From Ettlia oleoabundans (Eukaryota; Chlorophyta; Chlorophyceae; Chlamydomonadales): DNA of 13,587 bases. Within the stretch, counting starts at the first letter, position 1, and each line of letters opens with the position of its first letter. The notes beneath the pieces are model-generated. The model did not search any database and was not told where the DNA came from. It was given only the letters and a program-made list of their open reading frames with translations. The stretch is taken from contig JAAMXP010004155.1 of NCBI GenBank assembly GCA_019693395.1, positions 1 to 13,587 on the forward strand, in the 5' to 3' direction. Of the stretch, positions 10,344-13,587 are shown one piece after another. A program made the position numbers and the translations under genes.

Positions 10344-10470
10344 AGCTGCTGTGGCTTCACGCCCCACACGGGTGTAGAAGATGGTGGCAATGGTGCCGCC
10401 AGCTCAGCATTGCTTGGTGCCAGCAGTCTTCTTATTCAGGAACTTGCCTTCCACATTGAACTATACTCAA

Positions 10471-12728
10471 ATGCAAAATACGCTCACAGCAGCCCGTTCG
10501 CTGCTGTTGCGCCTGAGTGCACCACATCGGGTCACCGGCAAGCCCCTTCTGGGCTCCTGCTCACAACTGGTCTGTCGTAATCCTTCATCCGTGCGATCTG
10601 TGACCAGACACTCGTTCCGGGCATTTTGCAGCGCCAGCCCCGACGAAGCAATGGCAGCCCCGCCTTCTGAAGCCGATGCAGCAGTCGCTGGTGACCTGTT
10701 AGATTTCATCAACGAGGGCGTCACTGGTGAGGGCGTCACGGCCGCAGGCCTTGCCAATGCTAGTAGAGACAGCACCAGGCAGGCGGCGCCTTACAGCGCC
10801 TAGGGCTCTTGGTAAACTCCATGTCTTTGACATGAAGCTGTGGCAAGTCTTGACCCAGCCACATCTTTCCCAAACTACAAGCAATGCTCCGTAACTGCAA
10901 TGGTGTGCCTACCGCAGCTGTCAACCTCGCTTTCACTGCCGCCGCTCTCCCTGCTCCGTCCCCAACAACACGCAGAGTTCCATGCTGTGGCCGCTGCCGT
11001 CCAGCGCTTGAAGAAGGCAGGCTTCATGGAGCTCTCAGAGCGGCAAGGGTGGGAGGGTGTGCAGCGGGGCGGGCGCTATTTCTTCACCCGCAATGCCTCC
11101 ACGCTTGTGGCCTTTGCTGTGGGACAGAAGTACGAACCTGGGAACGGCTTCATGATGGTGGGAGCGCACACAGACAGGTGTGGGAGAGCCATTTTGCGCA
11201 AAGGCGATGTTTCATGCCTGGCCAGAGTTCTTGCGTGCGTGCAGAGGCTTGCCTAGCCGCCATTTCTATGCACATCTGCAGTAGAGAGTTGTGACCAGTG
11301 AGTGCATTGCCAGCGCCCCAGGCAGTCTGAAGAGCAGAACTGTAAGCTGTGATAATTGCTCTTATATATATTTTGCTGCTTCTGCCACCCTCCAATGCAG
11401 CCCTTGTTTCAAGCTGAAGCCAATCAGCAAGGGCGTCAAGTCGGGATACGGTGGGTGGTCCGGCCCTCGCCCACTTTTGCCTTTCTCTCAGCCTGACGCC
11501 TGACGCAAACTTGACTTGGCTGTATTGTGACTCACAGAGCGTATGTGTGCTGTCAGAGCCACACTTCAGGCCTGGCCTGCACCAGCCCTGTTTCGCACGT
11601 CACGCTGTCTATGCCAGCATCCCTTTATGCTGCCTACGCCACAGGCCTATCCCATAGGATCTCAGACGGCCAGCACGTGTTGCACGCTGCAGCCAAGTAC
11701 GGCAGTTTGATTGCGTGGGCTTGTGTGCATGCAGGCATGGTCAATGTCGAGCCATACGGCGGCCTGCTGCACCACACTTGGTGAGCCTCGACTCCAGTCT
11801 GGCGCCATGCCTGACTGCCTGCTGCCACGGCATGTTTTCCGCTGCTGATGCCTGTTCGACTGTTTGCGGAATGTTGCTGGCTGCGCTGCATTTGATAGTT
11901 CAAGTTGGCATCACTTCCTTCAGCCCCTGCACGTAGCGTTGCGGTGTCACCACTGCTTATTATTTTCCTGGTGCTGATACGCGTTTTCCGTTCCTGCCTC
12001 AGGTTTGATCGTGACCTGACAGTGGCGGGGCGTGTGCTGCTGAGGGAGGGAGACAAGATGGCGCATAAGCTGGTGGGTGCAGGGGTGGGCAAGGTGTAAC
12101 GACTGGGTCGTCGTGAGCAATCCCGAGCCTGGTGGCGGCATAGCTCTAACGGATGGCTTTGCATATGTTCTCAATGTTTATGAGCAGCAGCCGAGCCGTC
12201 CCTTTGTGTTCAGCCATTGGTGCAACCCCATATCCCATCACACCCTTGCAGTAAACACGCGCCTTGCTGCGGTCACACACGCTTCCGTCTGGTTTGCCTG
12301 CCATTCCCCCGCAGGTCAAGGTGCCTAAGCCCATCCTGCGCATCCCCATGCTGGCCATCCACCTGCAGCGTGACCTCTCTACCGCAGGCTTCAACCCCAA
12401 CAAGCAGGTGGGTGGGTGGTGGTGAGGTTGGTGAAGGGCACTTGCCAACATTGAAGCCATTCTTTAAAACTGCCGTGAGCCTCCCGGGTGTCCATGTGCA
12501 GACCCAGTGCACCCCGCTGCTGGCCACCAGCATCAAGCAGAAGCTGGAGAGCGGCGCAGCTGGAGGCAGCGGCGGCGACTCAGCACCCAGCATGGGCAGT
12601 GCGGTGGGAGTGGGGGTGCGGCACCACCCCCTGCTGCTGCGCTTGATGGCCAAGGAGCTGGGGTGTGGTGTGGAGGATATCGTGGACTTTGAGCTGAACG
12701 TGATCGACACGCAGCCGGGAGTGATTGG

Positions 12729-12730
<2 letters not shown>
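10471..12730 (+). CDS. DNPEP: Aspartyl aminopeptidase (M18), 5' part only; 3' exons missing
   Basis: Seven exons: 10471-10726, 10976-11177, 11401-11450, 11735-11780, 12003-12072, 12315-12407, 12502-12730; 946 nt (315 codons plus one base), all in phase. M18 enzymes are dodecameric di-zinc peptidases that remove N-terminal Asp/Glu from peptides. Visible motifs in order: LLDFIN near 77-82, FHAV (87-90), YFFTRNASTLVAFAVG (120-135), GAHTDSP (148-154) with zinc ligand H150, EPYGG, WFDRDLTVAGRV (185-196), PILRIPMLAIHLQRD (214-228) and DTQPGVIGG. The next family block (RLDN, carrying another zinc ligand), the catalytic Glu and the remaining ligands are not in the window. The last exon ends G|GTGTGT at the edge of a microsatellite. 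The start at 10471 opens an Arg/Ser-rich leader (1-60) like an organelle presequence; M61 could start a cytosolic form. Confidence 0.92.
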
Positions 12731-12767
<37 letters not shown>

Positions 12768-12780
12768 TGGGTGTGGGTGT

Positions 12781-12841
<61 letters not shown>
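12731..12841 (+). repeat. (GT)n microsatellite with central (GGGTGT) block
   Basis: About 110 bases of alternating GT run from the splice donor of aminopeptidase exon 7, interrupted at 12763-12783 by GGG tracts at a 6-base period. The outer parts are pure GT. Such alternating purine-pyrimidine sequence can adopt Z-DNA, and the centre fits a G-quadruplex pattern. It lies in what should be the seventh aminopeptidase intron. Sequence and length in such tracts are error-prone in assemblies. Confidence 0.97.
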
Positions 12842-12844
<3 letters not shown>

Positions 12845-12969
12845 ATGACAGCCTTACGCATATCGTTACCTCAGCCCAACCTAACGCTTCCTGAGGGGCA
12901 AATAGTTACCCAAACCAACACCAACCAGCTCAAACAGGAAAGAAAGCAAAAAAGGCGGCCTGAGCTCAC
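12842..12969. other. Non-coding gap between the converging aminopeptidase and deaminase exons
   Basis: I see no aminopeptidase exon on the plus strand and no convincing deaminase exon on the minus strand. On the minus strand a pyrimidine-rich run (about 12925-12960) is followed by a possible acceptor CCCCTCAG near 12892. Using it would add only Lys-Lys-Arg and a stop to the deaminase, far short of the usual C-terminus of that family. No TGTAA signal is present on either strand. Confidence 0.5.
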
Positions 12970-13149
12970 TTGCCGTACTCCATGGCGTCCTCGTAGGTGG
13001 CGCCGTAGTAGACGTGGTCCACGCGCGCCCACATGATGGCGGTGTAGCACATAGGGCACGGCTGGGCTGAGGTGTAGCAGATGGTGCCTGGGAGGTGGGG
13101 GGAGCCCCGCTTCTTGCAGGCCTCGCGGATCGCCTCCATCTCGCCGTGC
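12970..13149 (-). CDS. Guanine/cytidine-deaminase-type enzyme, single catalytic exon (partial gene)
   Basis: One exon, starting after the acceptor CACCTTCAG with one base of a split codon and ending AA|GTGAGC. It reads HGEMEAIREACKKRG, then CYTSAQPCPMCYTAIMWARV, then DHVYYGATYEDAMEYGK. H-x-E plus P-C-x-x-C is the zinc site of the cytidine/deoxycytidylate deaminase superfamily: His and two Cys bind zinc, and Glu shuttles the proton in hydrolytic deamination. The YTS-x-QPCPMC and VYYGAT-x-EDA context is closest, from memory, to bacterial-type guanine deaminase (GuaD, guanine to xanthine), though related nucleoside or tRNA deaminases are possible. The preceding N-terminal strands and the C-terminal segment of about 50 residues found in GuaD are not convincingly present. 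A stop (TGA) overlaps the donor, so AAG TGA would close the protein at EYGK if the intron were retained. Confidence 0.75.
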
Positions 13150-13587
13150 CTGAAGGTGATTGGGTGGGTTGATTGAGCGGATAAGTGAGGGGGGAGGTAA
13201 GTAAACGGAGAGGCCCAAACAAAGAGGAGGCTGTTGAAGGAGAGGTTGGGGGAGTGGGGGGCACATTGGCGAGTGCATGGCCTTTATTTCCCCGTGCCTG
13301 AAGGTGGGTGGGTCGGCAGTGGTGGTCTTGCGTCACCGTCACCGGTGGATCAACTGGCTGGCCTTGCCAGGTGCTCCCCCCAGCTACACATGCACTACAT
13401 CACATCCCCGTAAGCACGTAGCAAGCCACCCTCAGCACACCACCTTGGAGCCCGCTGCGACCTCGCCGCCAAGTTCTGCCGTGAGCCCCCACCCCTTACC
13501 ACACTCCACCCTGTCAGCTCACCAGGGTGGGATGCGAGTTGGCCACCACCCAGCCAGCTTCACCAAGTATACTGCAGCATACTGGCC
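13150..13587 (-). other. 5' region of the deaminase gene: introns, a degenerate copy of the exon start, uncertain exons
   Basis: Upstream of the catalytic exon on the minus strand I find no certain exon. A stretch ending at 13523 reads GEAGWVVANSHPTL before a CTG|GTGAGC donor, and a short piece near 13479-13445 lies between plausible splice sites. Both are only guesses at the missing N-terminal part, which should hold a glycine-rich beta-hairpin and a DPT-like loop before HGE. The interval also holds a decayed duplicate of the exon start at 13280-13306. Confidence 0.3.
13280..13306 (-). pseudogene. Degenerate duplicate of the deaminase exon start (acceptor plus HGE motif)
   Basis: Bases 13280-13306 match 13132-13158 at 23 of 27 positions, 148 bases apart. 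The shared part covers the acceptor CACCTTCAG and the first codons: HGEMEA in the real exon, HGEIKA here. After this the copy diverges into proline-rich sequence with no PCxxC, so it cannot code the active site. It looks like a remnant of a local duplication. Confidence 0.65.

Larger units (their letters stand above)
9900..10470 (+). other. 3' UTR of the RING ligase gene and 5' region of the aminopeptidase gene
   Basis: No coding exon is seen in these 571 bases. The stop codon at 9897-9899 is followed by a candidate 3' UTR up to the TGTAA at 10339-10343. The aminopeptidase promoter and 5' UTR must lie in the same stretch. A perfect 15-base tandem duplication sits at 10072-10101. A frame open from the ATG at 10381 runs into the aminopeptidase coding sequence without a stop. 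Confidence 0.5.

Noticed and set aside
12580..12861. Open frame coding Thr-His repeats on the minus strand, and Val-Cys repeats on the plus strand
   Set aside because: Both are translations of the GT microsatellite. The plus-strand frame is only read-through from the aminopeptidase exon past its donor.
12892..12969. Short 78-base intron giving the deaminase a Lys-Lys-Arg end
   Set aside because: The splice sites are possible, but the product would lack the conserved C-terminal part, so I treat the true end as missing.
12881..13342. 153-codon minus-strand open frame overlapping the deaminase exon
   Set aside because: It is a different frame from the one holding HGE and PCPMC and is a low-complexity shadow.

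Overview
This window looks like nuclear DNA from a green alga, most likely a chlorophyte of the chlorophycean type. Four things point there. Genes are densely packed and cut into short exons by GT-AG introns of about 95-310 bases. TGTAA, the usual green-algal polyadenylation signal, follows two stop codons and is found again 3' of a third gene. One gene is a nucleus-encoded chloroplast ribosomal protein with a transit-like N-terminus. Another is a plant-type N-myristoylated RING E3 ligase. All coding calls were built by hand, joining exons across GT-AG sites with matching phase. No search could be run.

Layout, left to right: (A) minus strand, 4028 to 115, an 11-exon gene for an unrecognised 597-residue, probably nuclear protein with a SUMO-interaction-like N-terminus, a Cys/His cluster and a long C-terminal region of unknown family. 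(B) plus strand, 4459 to 5225, a Tctex1-type dynein light chain. (C) minus strand, 6759 to 5486, chloroplast ribosomal protein L15. (D) plus strand, 7091 to 9899, a LOG2/LUL/MGRN1-type RING ubiquitin ligase. (E) plus strand, 10471 onward, aspartyl aminopeptidase (M18), whose visible exons stop at 12730 against a long GT microsatellite. (F) minus strand, 13149 to 12970, an exon of a guanine/cytidine-deaminase-type enzyme. A and B diverge from about 430 bases, and C and D from about 330 bases. B and C converge with polyadenylation signals only 22 bases apart. D and E are head to tail. E and F converge on the microsatellite.

The genes are ordinary eukaryotic neighbours with unrelated jobs (motor complex, plastid translation, ubiquitination, peptide turnover, purine/pyrimidine metabolism), not an operon or defence island. 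The points that most deserve a second look are the unknown domain of gene A, the stop codon buried in one of its splice donors, and the 12731-12969 interval. In that interval two conserved enzymes both lose their expected continuations around a (GT)n tract that also holds a G-quadruplex motif. No tRNA, rRNA, CRISPR array or recognisable transposon was found.
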